A stretch of DNA of 64,000 bases from Streptomyces sp. NBC_00271 (GCF_036178845.1 NZ_CP108070.1:2604001-2668000); one strand, 5' to 3'. Counted from the stretch's first letter, positions 1 through 8,562 are shown. Made by a program: numbers and translations. Notes: a model not told the origin generated them from the letters alone.

Positions 1-174
1 GCGATGCCGCCGACGGCGCCGCCCGGCTGGGTCGCCCGCCGCGCCGCCGACGCCAGCTTCGCCAGGCAGCACCTGCTGCCGTGGATAGGACGACGGCTGA
101 CGGGACGCTCATCGGGTGACGGACGCCCGGCCAAGCGGCCGGAGCTGCTGCCGTACGAGGGGTCCGTGGGGTAG
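1..174 (+). CDS. C-terminal end of an unidentified protein (partial)
   Basis: An open frame enters from the left edge and stops at TAG 172-174. About 57 codons are visible. The peptide is Arg- and Ala-rich, contains the stretch RQHLLPWIGRRL and ends LLPYEGSVG. No domain is recognised. Codon third positions are strongly G/C, as in the neighbouring genes, which is the only positive sign of coding. The next gene starts 36 nt downstream on the same strand. Function unknown. Confidence 0.4.
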   Translation, partial: AMPPTAPPGWVARRAADASFARQHLLPWIGRRLTGRSSGDGRPAKRPELLPYEGSVG

Positions 175-210
175 ACACCGGTGGGTAGGCGGACGGCCGA
201 AGGGAATCCC

Positions 211-549
211 ATGCCCACCACCGTGATCAACCTCAAGGGTCATATCCACGAGTTCGGCGCCCGGCTCGAGCACGCTCCCGCGGACCTCGTGTACATCGGC
301 CGCCGCTGGACCATGGGCCACTGGGACCTCCCGCAGCACCCGCTCTACAACCCCTTCGCCTACGACACCCCCACCAAGAAGCGCGACGGCACCCGCGCCG
401 AGATCATGGAGAAGTACCGGGCGTATCTCCTCGAACGCCCCGACCTCCTCGATCAGGTGCCCGCCCTGCGTGGCAAGACGCTGGCCTGCTGGTGCGCACC
501 CGAGCTGTGCCACGGCGACATCCTGGCGGAGCTGGCCGACGCCTCGTAG
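211..549 (+). CDS. DUF4326 domain protein
   Basis: A 112-residue protein. The C-terminal signature CWCAPELCHGDILAELA and the early pattern LVYIGRR..MGHWDLPQHPLYNPF are typical of DUF4326, a small family of unknown function found in actinomycetes and phages. The Cys/His cluster (CWC..ELCH) could bind a metal; this is inference. ATG 211 is chosen because GAAGGGAA lies just upstream; an in-frame GTG at 181 would add 10 residues but has no clear ribosome binding site. It appears to be transcribed alone or with the partial gene before it. Confidence 0.75.
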   Translation: MPTTVINLKGHIHEFGARLEHAPADLVYIGRRWTMGHWDLPQHPLYNPFAYDTPTKKRDGTRAEIMEKYRAYLLERPDLLDQVPALRGKTLACWCAPELCHGDILAELADAS

Positions 550-685
550 CGCGGCCGACTCCCGCAACCGGCCTCCGGCTGAGCGGGGCGTCACCCCCAC
601 GGGTGTCCCCGGTGGCGTGGGCACACCGGTGCCTGCTTGCTGGACCGAGAGGGGAACGGGGGCTTCGGGAAGAGAGCGAGCGCCG

Positions 686-1300
686 ATGAAGCCGAGGGAA
701 CAACGGCTGCGGACGCCGCGGGCCGCCGGGCTGGCGGGGACGGTGTTCGCCCTCCTGATGGCGGCGGCGATCGTGCTGGTGCGGATCGCGATCCCGGCGG
801 GGAACGCCACCGACGCGACCGTTGCTCCGAACGAACAGTGGGCGGTGCGTACGGCTTTGGAGATCCTCCCGTTCGCGGGGATCTTCTTCCTGTGGTTCAT
901 GGGCGCGCTGCGCGCACGGGTCGGCGATGCCGAGGACAGATTCATCGCCACCGTCTTCATGGGCAGCGGACTGGTCTACGTGGCCACCATGTTCGCAGCC
1001 GGCGCCGCGGCGGGCAGTGTACTGAGCCAACCCTCCGGCTTCGGCCGCCACTTCTCCTACACGCTGATGACGACGTACGCGCTCCGCATGGCCGCCGTGT
1101 TCGTCTTCACGACCTCGACCATCAGTCACCGTCTCGGCGTCCTCCCCCGTCCGCTCGCCGTCCTCGGCTATCTCGCGGGGCTTGTCCTGCTCGTCGCGGG
1201 ATCCTCACTGCCCTGGTCGGAGCTGGTCTTCCCGGCCTGGGCACTGGCCGTCAGCCTGCACCTCCTCCGTGCCGGCCTGCGCACCCCGGCGAGCGGCTGA
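686..1300 (+). CDS. Integral membrane protein, unknown function
   Basis: 204 residues with about six hydrophobic segments, roughly residues 13-33, 48-68, 84-106, 120-140, 148-166 and 170-190, and short polar loops. There are no catalytic motifs and no signal peptide. The Arg/Lys-rich N-terminus (KPREQRLRTPR) suggests it lies in the cytoplasm. ATG 686 follows an AGAGAGCGAG purine run that can serve as ribosome binding site. A 64-nt gap separates it from the ferredoxin gene, so cotranscription with the P450 operon is possible but not shown. Role not recognised. Confidence 0.6.
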   Translation: MKPREQRLRTPRAAGLAGTVFALLMAAAIVLVRIAIPAGNATDATVAPNEQWAVRTALEILPFAGIFFLWFMGALRARVGDAEDRFIATVFMGSGLVYVATMFAAGAAAGSVLSQPSGFGRHFSYTLMTTYALRMAAVFVFTTSTISHRLGVLPRPLAVLGYLAGLVLLVAGSSLPWSELVFPAWALAVSLHLLRAGLRTPASG

Positions 1301-1364
1301 GCACCCTCTCGCGCATGCTGTGGAGGAGGGGGACGAGAACGGGCCACGGAAAGGCTGATCCTCG

Positions 1365-1598
1365 GTGAGGCTTGTCGTCGATCTCAACCGCTGCCAGGGA
1401 TACGCGCAGTGCGCGTTCCTGGCTCCCGATGTTTTCGCCATGCACGGGGACGAGTCCCTGCTCTACAACCCCGAGGTCGAGGAGGATCGGCGCGAGGACA
1501 TGGCGCGAGCCGTGGCCGCGTGTCCCGTCCAGGCCATCGTGGTGGACGCGAACTCCCCCGGCGGGAACCCCGGAACCGACCGGGAGGCCGACCGGTGA
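1365..1598 (+). CDS. [3Fe-4S]-type ferredoxin, P450 partner
   Basis: 77 residues starting at GTG 1365. The cluster ligands read C-QGYAQ-C near residues 10-16 and ACPVQAI near residue 55. This CX5C...CP pattern has three cysteines and a Tyr where a fourth ligand would sit, typical of the small ferredoxins that feed electrons to bacterial P450s. The acidic middle (EVEEDRRED) fits docking to basic partner surfaces. Its stop overlaps the start of the reductase gene by 4 nt (GTGA), implying translational coupling. Cytoplasmic. It is expected to pass electrons from the FAD reductase at 1595 to the P450 at 3014. Confidence 0.92.
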   Translation: MRLVVDLNRCQGYAQCAFLAPDVFAMHGDESLLYNPEVEEDRREDMARAVAACPVQAIVVDANSPGGNPGTDREADR

Positions 1599-2989
1599 CC
1601 GCCGACGGATCGCTGGACCGGCTCAAGCGTGCGGGTCGCATCGTCGTCGTCGGCGCCTCGCTTGCGGGACTTCGGGCCGCGGAGACCTTGCGCGAGAAGG
1701 GGTTCGCCGGTTCTCTCACGATGATCGGGGACGAGCGCCACGAGCCGTACGACCGACCGCCGTTGTCCAAGCAGGTCCTGCTGGGCAGGGCGACGGCGGA
1801 CCGCACCGGCCTCCCCCGGCACCGCGCCATCGACGCGCAGTGGCGCCTCGGGGTTCCGGCCACCGGCCTCGACATGGCGGCCCGGCGGGTACGGCTGGCC
1901 GACGGCGACGAGGTGGAGTACGACCGGCTGCTCATCGCCACCGGTGTCCGGGCCAGACCCTGGCCCCAGGAGGACGAGGCCGAGCTCGACGGGGTGTTCG
2001 TGCTGCGGACCCGCGACGACGCCGAAGCGCTGGAGCGCTCGCTCGCGCAGGGCCCCCGCCGTGTGCTCGTCATCGGCGCCGGGTTCACCGGCTCCGAGAT
2101 CGCCTCCGCCTGCCGGGAACGCGGGATCGCGGTCACCGTGGCCGAGCGGGCGGGCGCGCCGCTGGTCGGAGCGCTCGGCGGAGTCGTCGGCCAGGTGGCC
2201 GCCGAGCTGCACCGCAAACACGGCGTCGACCTGCGCTGCGGCGTCATGGTGACCGGCCTGGAGGGCGACTCCGCGGGACACGTCCGCGCCGCGCATTTCT
2301 CCGACGGGAACACCATCGAGGCCGACGTGGTGGTCGTCTCCCTCGGTGCCCAGCGCAACACCGAGTGGCTCGTCGGGTCCGGACTCGGCGCGGGTCCCCG
2401 CGGGATCGCCTGTGACGCCGGGTGCCGGGCCTTCGACATCCGGGGCATCGTCACCGACGACATCTATGTGGCCGGCGATGTCGCACGGTCCCCGCACCCG
2501 CTGTTCGGATACCAGTTCCTGTCTCTGGAGCACTGGGGCAACGCCGTCGCCCAGGCCGAGACCGCCGCGCACAACATGCTGAGCGACAGCGCGGACCGCC
2601 GCCCCCACATCTGGGTGCCCGCCTTCTGGTCCTCCCAGTTCGGCGTGAACATCAAGTCCGTCGGCGTGCCGTCGATGGGGACGGAGATCCTCATCGCCCA
2701 TGGCTCCCGCAGCGAGCACCGGTTCACCGGCGTCTACGGGTACCAGGACCGCGTCATCGGCGCCGTCACCTTCGACCAGACGAAATGGCTGCAGTTCTAC
2801 CAGCAGCTCATCGAGACCACGGCGCCGTTCCCGCCGACCTCCCCCACCGTGGACCGCCGCCCCGAGGGGCAGCAGCCGATGCCCGCGGACTTCCCCGACC
2901 CGTCCGTGCCCACCCACGGCCCGACCGTCACCCTCAGCGGATACGCGCCGGACGACCGGCGGCTGACGTTCGCCCCCGCTCGGCACTGA
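1595..2989 (+). CDS. FAD-dependent ferredoxin reductase
   Basis: 464 residues. The FAD-binding Rossmann motif VVGASLAGLRAAE is near residue 20, the NAD(P) motif VLVIGAGFTGSEIA near 155, and the second FAD contact DDIYVAGDVAR near 290. It belongs to the class I pyridine-nucleotide disulfide oxidoreductase-like ferredoxin reductases (putidaredoxin reductase type). It should oxidise NAD(P)H and reduce the adjacent ferredoxin. GTG 1595 overlaps the ferredoxin stop. The C-terminus carries an extra Pro-rich tail of about 50 residues beyond the usual reductase C domain. It ends 24 nt before the P450 gene, so all three form one operon. Confidence 0.95.
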   Translation: MTADGSLDRLKRAGRIVVVGASLAGLRAAETLREKGFAGSLTMIGDERHEPYDRPPLSKQVLLGRATADRTGLPRHRAIDAQWRLGVPATGLDMAARRVRLADGDEVEYDRLLIATGVRARPWPQEDEAELDGVFVLRTRDDAEALERSLAQGPRRVLVIGAGFTGSEIASACRERGIAVTVAERAGAPLVGALGGVVGQVAAELHRKHGVDLRCGVMVTGLEGDSAGHVRAAHFSDGNTIEADVVVVSLGAQRNTEWLVGSGLGAGPRGIACDAGCRAFDIRGIVTDDIYVAGDVARSPHPLFGYQFLSLEHWGNAVAQAETAAHNMLSDSADRRPHIWVPAFWSSQFGVNIKSVGVPSMGTEILIAHGSRSEHRFTGVYGYQDRVIGAVTFDQTKWLQFYQQLIETTAPFPPTSPTVDRRPEGQQPMPADFPDPSVPTHGPTVTLSGYAPDDRRLTFAPARH

Positions 2990-3013
2990 TCCGACGTTCC
3001 CTAGGACGCACTC

Positions 3014-4252
3014 ATGACCGAAGCCATCCTGCGGCAGATCATCGACTACGCCCACCGTGCCAATCCGTATCCGCTGTACGAGGAGCTGCGCAAGACGCCG
3101 GTGTACCACGACGCGGACGGACCGTTCGTCCTGAGCAGGTACTACGACATCCAGAGCCTGCTCCACGATCCGCGCATCAGCTCCGACGCCCGCAACCTGA
3201 AGACGCCGGCGACCGCGAACCCGCTGGCCGCCGAGGCGGACGAGGAGACGGCCCTTCCGCCGAGCTTCCTGCGGCTCGACCCGCCGGAGCACGACCGGCT
3301 GCGGCGCATGACGAACCGGCCGTTCGGACCGCCGCACTCCCCGCGGCGTGTCCACGAGATGCACGGCGAACTGAAGGACATCGTCTCCGGGCTCATCGAC
3401 GGCATCGACAACCCGGACCGGATCGATCTGGTCGACCAGTTCTCCTATCCCTTCCCCGTGACCGTGATCTGCCGGCTGCTGGGGGTGCCGCGCGAGGACG
3501 AGACGCGCTTCCACTCCTGGGCGGACACGATCGCCGCCAGCCTGGACCCCGTCCCGGGCGCCGACATCGACGAGCGCGCCAAGGTCTCCCACAACGCCCG
3601 CACCGAGCTGGGCATGTATCTGGCCGGACTCATCGAGGAACGCCGCAAGAATCCCGGTGACGACATGCTGTCCCAGCTGTCCACGGCGGGAGGGCCTGAC
3701 GGTGTCATGACGACGATGGAGGTCCTGAGCACCGCGGCGCTCCTGCTGATCGCCGGCCACGAGACGACGGTCAACCTCATCACCAACGGCATGCTGACCC
3801 TGCTGCGCAACCCCGACGTGCTCGAGCGGCTGCGCAAGGACCCGAACCTGGCCGTCCCCGTCGTCGAGGAGCTGCTGCGGTTCGAGCCGCCGGTGCAGCT
3901 GCTGCCGCAGCGCACCACCCTCACCGACATCGAGGTCCGCGGGGTCACCATCCCCAAGGGCGCGTCGCTGTGGCTGGTACTGGCGGCGGGGAACCGCGAC
4001 CCCGACCGCTTCGAGGATCCGGACCGCTTCGACCCGGACCGCAGGGACATCCAGCACCTCGGCTTCGGCAGCGGCATCCACAGCTGCTTCGGCGCCCCGC
4101 TCGCCCGCATGGAGGCACAGCTCGCGCTGAGCGAGCTGGCCCGCAGACTGGAGAACCCCCGGCTGCTGGAGGACCCGCCGCCCTACCGGCAGAACGCGGT
4201 CCTGCGCGGCCCGCGCCATCTGCCGATCGCCTGCGACGGCATCCGCCCCTAG
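3014..4252 (+). CDS. Cytochrome P450
   Basis: 412 residues, the usual length for a soluble bacterial P450. It shows the I-helix oxygen-activation motif AGHETT near residue 253, the K-helix ExxR (EELLRFEPP), and the heme loop FGSGIHSCFGAPLAR with the Cys thiolate ligand near residue 357. The family catalyses monooxygenation using two electrons, here presumably delivered by the ferredoxin and reductase encoded just upstream. The substrate cannot be read from sequence. CYP147-type genes of streptomycetes are often described next to their own redox partners, but that assignment is only a guess. No other biosynthetic genes flank it. Confidence 0.95.
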   Translation: MTEAILRQIIDYAHRANPYPLYEELRKTPVYHDADGPFVLSRYYDIQSLLHDPRISSDARNLKTPATANPLAAEADEETALPPSFLRLDPPEHDRLRRMTNRPFGPPHSPRRVHEMHGELKDIVSGLIDGIDNPDRIDLVDQFSYPFPVTVICRLLGVPREDETRFHSWADTIAASLDPVPGADIDERAKVSHNARTELGMYLAGLIEERRKNPGDDMLSQLSTAGGPDGVMTTMEVLSTAALLLIAGHETTVNLITNGMLTLLRNPDVLERLRKDPNLAVPVVEELLRFEPPVQLLPQRTTLTDIEVRGVTIPKGASLWLVLAAGNRDPDRFEDPDRFDPDRRDIQHLGFGSGIHSCFGAPLARMEAQLALSELARRLENPRLLEDPPPYRQNAVLRGPRHLPIACDGIRP

Positions 4253-4296
4253 GCCCTGTCGTCACATTCCCGTCTGCCCCGCGACGACAGGACCTA
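4250..4296. terminator. Near-perfect palindrome after P450 gene
   Basis: CCTGTCGTC (4255-4263) pairs with GACGACAGG (4283-4291), and the arms extend with one mismatch to TAGG...CCTA at 4250-4296. The loop is about 19 nt. It begins inside the P450 stop codon, so it can act as its transcription terminator. Symmetric palindromes of this look recur between Streptomyces genes and can also be remnants of small mobile elements. Confidence 0.6.
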
Positions 4297-4329
4297 GCCC
4301 CGCCCGGCCAGGGCCACCGCCGCTGACCT

Positions 4330-4361
4330 GGGCTCCGGAACGTGCGGACGTTCCGGAGCCC
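4330..4361. terminator. Perfect 14-bp hairpin upstream of purB
   Basis: GGGCTCCGGAACGT (4330-4343), loop GCGG, ACGTTCCGGAGCCC (4348-4361). No T-run follows, as is usual in high-GC actinomycetes. It ends 28 nt before the purB start, so it may be a second terminator for the P450 operon or a structure in the purB leader. Confidence 0.6.
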
Positions 4362-4389
4362 GTCCGGACGGCGGGTAAACTCCGTCCAC

Positions 4390-5832
4390 GTGACTGCCGC
4401 GCCTGCAAAGCCCCGTATCCCCAACGTCCTCGCCGGACGCTACGCCTCCGCCGAGCTCGCCACGCTCTGGTCCCCCGAGCAGAAGGTGAAGTTGGAGCGT
4501 CAGCTCTGGCTCGCCGTGCTGCGGGCGCAGAAGGACCTCGGGATCGAGGTCCCGGACGCCGCGATCGCCGACTACGAGCGGGTCCTCGACCAGGTCGACC
4601 TGGCCTCCATCGCCGAGCGCGAGAAGGTCACGCGGCACGACGTGAAGGCGCGGATCGAGGAGTTCAACGACCTCGCCGGGCATGAGCACGTACACAAGGG
4701 CATGACGTCCCGGGACCTCACCGAGAACGTCGAGCAGTTGCAGATCCGGCTCTCGCTGGAGCTGATGCGCGACCGCACGGTGGCCGTCCTGGCGCGGCTC
4801 GGCAAGCTGGCGGGCGAGTACGCCGAACTGGTCATGGCCGGCCGCTCGCACAACGTGGCCGCCCAGGCCACCACCCTCGGCAAGCGCTTCGCGACCGCGG
4901 CCGACGAGCTGCTCGTCGCGTACGGCCGCGTCGAGGAGCTGCTCGGCCGCTACCCGCTGCGCGGCATCAAGGGCCCGGTCGGCACCGCGCAGGACATGCT
5001 CGACCTGCTGGGCGGGGACGCGGCGAAGCTCGCCGAGCTGGAGCAGCGGATCGCCGGGCACCTCGGCTTCTCGCAGGCCTTCACCTCCGTCGGCCAGGTC
5101 TACCCGCGCTCGCTGGACTACGAGGTCGTGACCGCGCTGGTGCAGCTGGCGGCCGCGCCGTCCTCGACGGCCAAGACGATCCGGCTGATGGCCGGGCACG
5201 AGCTGGTGACCGAGGGCTTCAAGCCGGGCCAGGTCGGCTCCTCGGCGATGCCGCACAAGATGAACACCCGCTCGTGCGAGCGTGTCAACGGCCTCATGGT
5301 CATCCTGCGCGGCTACGCCTCGATGACCGGCGAGCTGGCGGGCGACCAGTGGAACGAGGGCGACGTGTCCTGCTCGGTGGTCCGCCGGGTCGCGCTGCCC
5401 GACGCGTTCTTCGCCCTGGACGGTCTGCTGGAGACCTTCCTCACCGTCCTCGACGAGTTCGGCGCCTTCCCGGCCGTCGTCGCGCGCGAGCTGGACCGCT
5501 ACCTGCCCTTCCTCGCGACGACCAAGGTCCTGATGGGCGCGGTGCGCGCGGGCGTCGGCCGTGAGGTCGCGCACGAGGCGATCAAGGAGAACGCCGTCGC
5601 CTCCGCGCTCGCCATGCGCGAACAGGGCGCCGAGCGCAACGAACTCCTCGACAAGCTCGCCGCCGACGAGCGCATTCCGCTGGACCGCGCGCAGCTGGAC
5701 GAGCTGATGGCCGACAAGCTGTCGTTCACCGGTGCCGCTGCCGACCAGGTCGCCGCCGTCGTCGGCCGCATCGAGGAGATCGTGAAGCAGCACCCGGAGG
5801 CCGCGGGCTACACGCCGGGGGCGATCCTCTGA
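4390..5832 (+). CDS. purB: Adenylosuccinate lyase PurB
   Basis: 480 residues from GTG 4390. The fumarase/aspartase superfamily signature GSSAMPHKMN is near residue 286, and the second conserved stretch GMTSRDLTENVEQ is near residue 103. The enzyme cleaves fumarate from SAICAR and from adenylosuccinate, two steps of purine and AMP synthesis. Length matches actinobacterial PurB. The frame is open further upstream, but that would run into the perfect hairpin at 4330-4361, so GTG 4390 is preferred. The stop codon appears to overlap the start of the DNA glycosylase gene, implying coupling. Confidence 0.97.
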   Translation: MTAAPAKPRIPNVLAGRYASAELATLWSPEQKVKLERQLWLAVLRAQKDLGIEVPDAAIADYERVLDQVDLASIAEREKVTRHDVKARIEEFNDLAGHEHVHKGMTSRDLTENVEQLQIRLSLELMRDRTVAVLARLGKLAGEYAELVMAGRSHNVAAQATTLGKRFATAADELLVAYGRVEELLGRYPLRGIKGPVGTAQDMLDLLGGDAAKLAELEQRIAGHLGFSQAFTSVGQVYPRSLDYEVVTALVQLAAAPSSTAKTIRLMAGHELVTEGFKPGQVGSSAMPHKMNTRSCERVNGLMVILRGYASMTGELAGDQWNEGDVSCSVVRRVALPDAFFALDGLLETFLTVLDEFGAFPAVVARELDRYLPFLATTKVLMGAVRAGVGREVAHEAIKENAVASALAMREQGAERNELLDKLAADERIPLDRAQLDELMADKLSFTGAAADQVAAVVGRIEEIVKQHPEAAGYTPGAIL

Positions 5833-6377
5833 CGCGGCTCACTCCCGCGGACCTCGAGGCCGCCCGCGACCGGCTGGTGCCGGATGTCGTCGGGGACGGC
5901 CTCAAGGTGCTTCTCTGCGGCATCAATCCGGGGTTGATGACCGCCGCCACGGGCCACCACTTCGCCCGTCCCGGCAACCGCTTCTGGCCCGTGCTGCATC
6001 GGTCGGGGTTCACACCCCGGCTGATGAAGCCGTCGGAGCAGGGCGAGTTGCCGTCGTACGGGCTCGGCATCACGAACGTGGTGGCGCGCGCGACCGCCCG
6101 GGCCGACGAGCTGTCCGCGCAGGAGTACCGCGAGGGCGGACGGCTGCTGAGCGCGAAGGTGGAGCGGCTGCGGCCGGGGTGGCTGGCGGTGGTCGGGGTG
6201 ACCGCCTACAGGGCGGCCTTCGAAGACCGGAAGGCCGTGATCGGCCCGCAGGAGCGGACGATCGGGGACACCCGGGTCTGGGTGCTGCCCAACCCGAGTG
6301 GGCTCAACGCGCACTGGACGGCGGCGACGATGGCCGAGGAGTTCGGACGGCTGCGGGTGGCTGCCGCCGAGGGGTAG
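5829..6377 (+). CDS. mug: Mismatch-specific (G/U, G/T) DNA glycosylase
   Basis: Uracil-DNA glycosylase superfamily, Mug/TDG branch. The active-site motif GINPGLMTAATGHHFARPGNRFW is visible near the N-terminus (catalytic Asn in GINPG) and the second motif NPSGLNAHW near the C-terminus. It removes U or T mispaired with G. The family N-terminus (LTPADLEAARDR..PDVV) is preserved upstream of the first GTG (5877). The only start that includes it is CTG 5829, which overlaps the purB stop (CTGA) and has a G-run 6 nt upstream. The conservative start is GTG 5877 (166 residues). Confidence 0.88.
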   Translation: MTRLTPADLEAARDRLVPDVVGDGLKVLLCGINPGLMTAATGHHFARPGNRFWPVLHRSGFTPRLMKPSEQGELPSYGLGITNVVARATARADELSAQEYREGGRLLSAKVERLRPGWLAVVGVTAYRAAFEDRKAVIGPQERTIGDTRVWVLPNPSGLNAHWTAATMAEEFGRLRVAAAEG

Positions 6378-6386
6378 CGGATCAGG

Positions 6387-6824
6387 TCACGGTGGGTCGA
6401 TCTCGGTGACCAGGGCGAGCAGGCTGAACTCCTGGTCGACGCCCCGCCGGGAGATGCCGAGGGCGACCCAGCGGCCGTGACCGTGCGCCTGCCACACGTA
6501 CACGTTCCGCACGTGCGCACCGAGGGAGGCCCACGGCTCCGGTATGTGCTCGTCGCCCTGCTGAGCGCGCAGGAAGACGCCGTCCAGGCTCATGTGCCCC
6601 CGTTCCCCCCACCGGTCGGCGAGCCGCTGCGCGAGGCCCTCCCGCCACGCCTCGATCTGCTCCTCGCGCTCCCCGTCGTCGCCCTCCCCGGAGCCGGCGC
6701 TCCGCTCTAACTCGACGAGGTGGAAACCAGGTCCCCCGGGACTGCCGAACGACCCGCCGTGCTCCACGGGGAAGTCCTGGGAGCACAGCCGGTCGATCGT
6801 GGCCAGATGCCGTGCGATGGTCAT
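6387..6824 (-). CDS. Hypothetical protein
   Basis: 145 residues beginning MTIARHLATIDRLC. No recognised domain, signal peptide or membrane segment. It has a charged central helix-like part (EREEQIEAWREGLAQRLADRW) and a C-terminal part rich in V, W and H (RNVYVWQAHGHGRWVALG), which looks like a compact soluble domain. Convergent with the glycosylase gene, leaving only 9 nt. It lies 42 nt downstream of the ABC permease gene on the same strand and may be the last gene of that transcript. ATG 6824 is chosen because longer versions run into the permease gene. Confidence 0.65.
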   Translation of the reverse strand: MTIARHLATIDRLCSQDFPVEHGGSFGSPGGPGFHLVELERSAGSGEGDDGEREEQIEAWREGLAQRLADRWGERGHMSLDGVFLRAQQGDEHIPEPWASLGAHVRNVYVWQAHGHGRWVALGISRRGVDQEFSLLALVTEIDPP

Positions 6825-6865
6825 GAGATCCAGTAAAGCCGCTGCCACTGACAATTGGCGTGCCG

Positions 6866-7591
6866 TCAGGCGTCCCTGCTCCGTACGTTCCACGCGCCCG
6901 CCGCAAGGGCCGCCGCCGTCCAGGCTGCGGTCACCATGAGCCCGGTCCAGGGGCCGAGGGCGCCGTCCCACGTCTCGTGCAGCACCACTTGGCCCGCCCG
7001 GTCGGGCAGGAAGTCGGCCACGCCGCCCGACACTCCGCCGATCACGAAGGAGACGATCAGGAGGAACGGCACCAGGATGCCCAACGTGGCGACCGCGCTG
7101 CGCAGTACGGCCGTGAGCCCGGCGGCGAACAGGGCCATCAGCGCCAGGTAGAGGCCGCAGCCCACGGCCCCGCGTACCTCTTCGCCCCACGCCAGCCCGC
7201 CGGCCCTGGTTCCGAGGACCGCCTTGCCCACGAGCAGGCTCACGAGCCCTGTCACCAGGCCGACGGCCAGCGCGGGAACCCCGATCGCCACCACCTTGGC
7301 CGCGAACCACCGTCCCCGCCGGGGCACCGCGGCCAGCGACACCCGCAGCGCGCCGCCCCGGAACTCAGCCGCGACGGCCTGCGCGCCGAACGTGATCGCC
7401 GCGATCTGCCCGAAGCTCACGCCGAAGAACACCGAGAACAGCGGGTCGAAGTCCTGGCCACCGGAGTCGTCGAGACCGGCGAGCGCGGAGAACGCCGCCG
7501 TCGCCAGGAGCACGGCGAGCAGTCCGACGACGAGGGACCGCAGCGTACGGATTTTGATCCACTCCGCGTGGAGTACGGGTGCGAAGGTCAT
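6866..7591 (-). CDS. ABC-2 type transporter permease
   Basis: 241 residues with six predicted membrane spans, starting MTFAPVLHAEWIKIRTLRS, the typical cytoplasmic entry of ABC-2 exporter permeases (HAEWxKxRTLRS). Its ATG overlaps the stop of the ATPase gene by 4 nt (ATGA), so the two subunits are translationally coupled. Together they form a heteromeric exporter of unknown substrate. The adjacent divergent two-component system suggests it responds to a cell-envelope signal or a drug; this is inference from context. Confidence 0.92.
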   Translation of the reverse strand: MTFAPVLHAEWIKIRTLRSLVVGLLAVLLATAAFSALAGLDDSGGQDFDPLFSVFFGVSFGQIAAITFGAQAVAAEFRGGALRVSLAAVPRRGRWFAAKVVAIGVPALAVGLVTGLVSLLVGKAVLGTRAGGLAWGEEVRGAVGCGLYLALMALFAAGLTAVLRSAVATLGILVPFLLIVSFVIGGVSGGVADFLPDRAGQVVLHETWDGALGPWTGLMVTAAWTAAALAAGAWNVRSRDA

Positions 7592-8529
7592 GATCGGGCC
7601 TCCTGGGGCCGGGTGGGCGACGGTACGGCGGTGAACTCGGCCTCGGCGGCCGTCAGGTCGAGGTACGCCTGCTCCAACGTGCCCTCCTCCGCCGCGAGTT
7701 CGAGGACCGGCAGGCCCGCGCCGGAGGCGAGGAGCCCGATGTCCTCCACCCGTGCGTGCGGGACGGTCCACCGTCCGTCCGCATCCTCGACGGCCTCGTG
7801 ACCGTGGCGCGCGAGCAGCGCGCCGAGAGCGGCGCCGTCCGTGCTGCGCACCCGTACCCGGGGCCGCACGCGCGCGTGGATGAACTCCCGCAGGGGTGTG
7901 TCGGCGAGGAGCCTGCCCCGGCCGAGGACGACGAGGTGGTCGGCGAAGGACGCGGTCTCGTTCATGAGATGGCTGGAGACGAGCACCGTGCGGCCTTCAC
8001 GGGCCAGTCGGCGCAGCACCTCGCGGATCCAGATGATCCCTTCGGGGTCGAGCCCGTTCGACGGTTCGTCGAGCAGCACCACGGGCGGGTCGCCGAGGAG
8101 CGCGGCCGCGATACCCAGGCGCTGTCGCATGCCCAGGGAGTACGTCTTCACCCTGCGCCGCGCCACGGACGCGAGCCCCGACTCCTCCAGCACGGCGTCC
8201 ACCCGGCGTTCGGAGATGCGGTTGCTCGCGGCGAGCGCCCGCAGATGGTCGCGCGCGGTGCGCGAGCCGTGTGCGGCCCCTGCGTCGAGCAGCGCTCCGA
8301 CCCGGCGCAGGGGCTCGTCGAACGAGGCGTAGGGCCGGCCGCCGACGGTGGCGGTGCCGGACGTGGGCCGGTCCAGGCCCAGGACGAGACGCATGGTGGT
8401 GGACTTTCCGGCGCCGTTGGGTCCGAGGAAGCCGGTGACGCGGCCGGGAAGGACGCTGAAGGTGAGGTCGTCCACGGCGCGCCGACTGCCGTACTCCTTG
8501 GTCAGGTTCTGGACGTCGATGCTGGTCAT
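7588..8529 (-). CDS. ABC transporter ATP-binding protein
   Basis: 313 residues. Walker A GPNGAGKST is near residue 36, the signature YSLGMRQRLGIAAALLGDP near 128, Walker B VVLLDEPSNGLDP just after, and the switch His in SSHLM. After residue 215 there is a C-terminal domain typical of drug or lantibiotic exporter ATPases. It energises the permease encoded immediately downstream. Transcription starts in a 107-bp region shared with a histidine kinase gene and packed with palindromes. Confidence 0.95.
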   Translation of the reverse strand: MTSIDVQNLTKEYGSRRAVDDLTFSVLPGRVTGFLGPNGAGKSTTMRLVLGLDRPTSGTATVGGRPYASFDEPLRRVGALLDAGAAHGSRTARDHLRALAASNRISERRVDAVLEESGLASVARRRVKTYSLGMRQRLGIAAALLGDPPVVLLDEPSNGLDPEGIIWIREVLRRLAREGRTVLVSSHLMNETASFADHLVVLGRGRLLADTPLREFIHARVRPRVRVRSTDGAALGALLARHGHEAVEDADGRWTVPHARVEDIGLLASGAGLPVLELAAEEGTLEQAYLDLTAAEAEFTAVPSPTRPQEARS

Positions 8530-8562
8530 GGCCCCAGCCTGGCGGCCTTTGCGCGGTCGGTA

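Noticed and set aside
1463..4219. Very long open frame antisense to the ferredoxin-reductase-P450 operon
   Set aside because: High G+C makes long antisense frames common. The peptide has no domains and the sense-strand genes are unmistakable.
686..4252. P450 region as a secondary-metabolite cluster
   Set aside because: No synthase, tailoring or resistance genes accompany the P450 trio.
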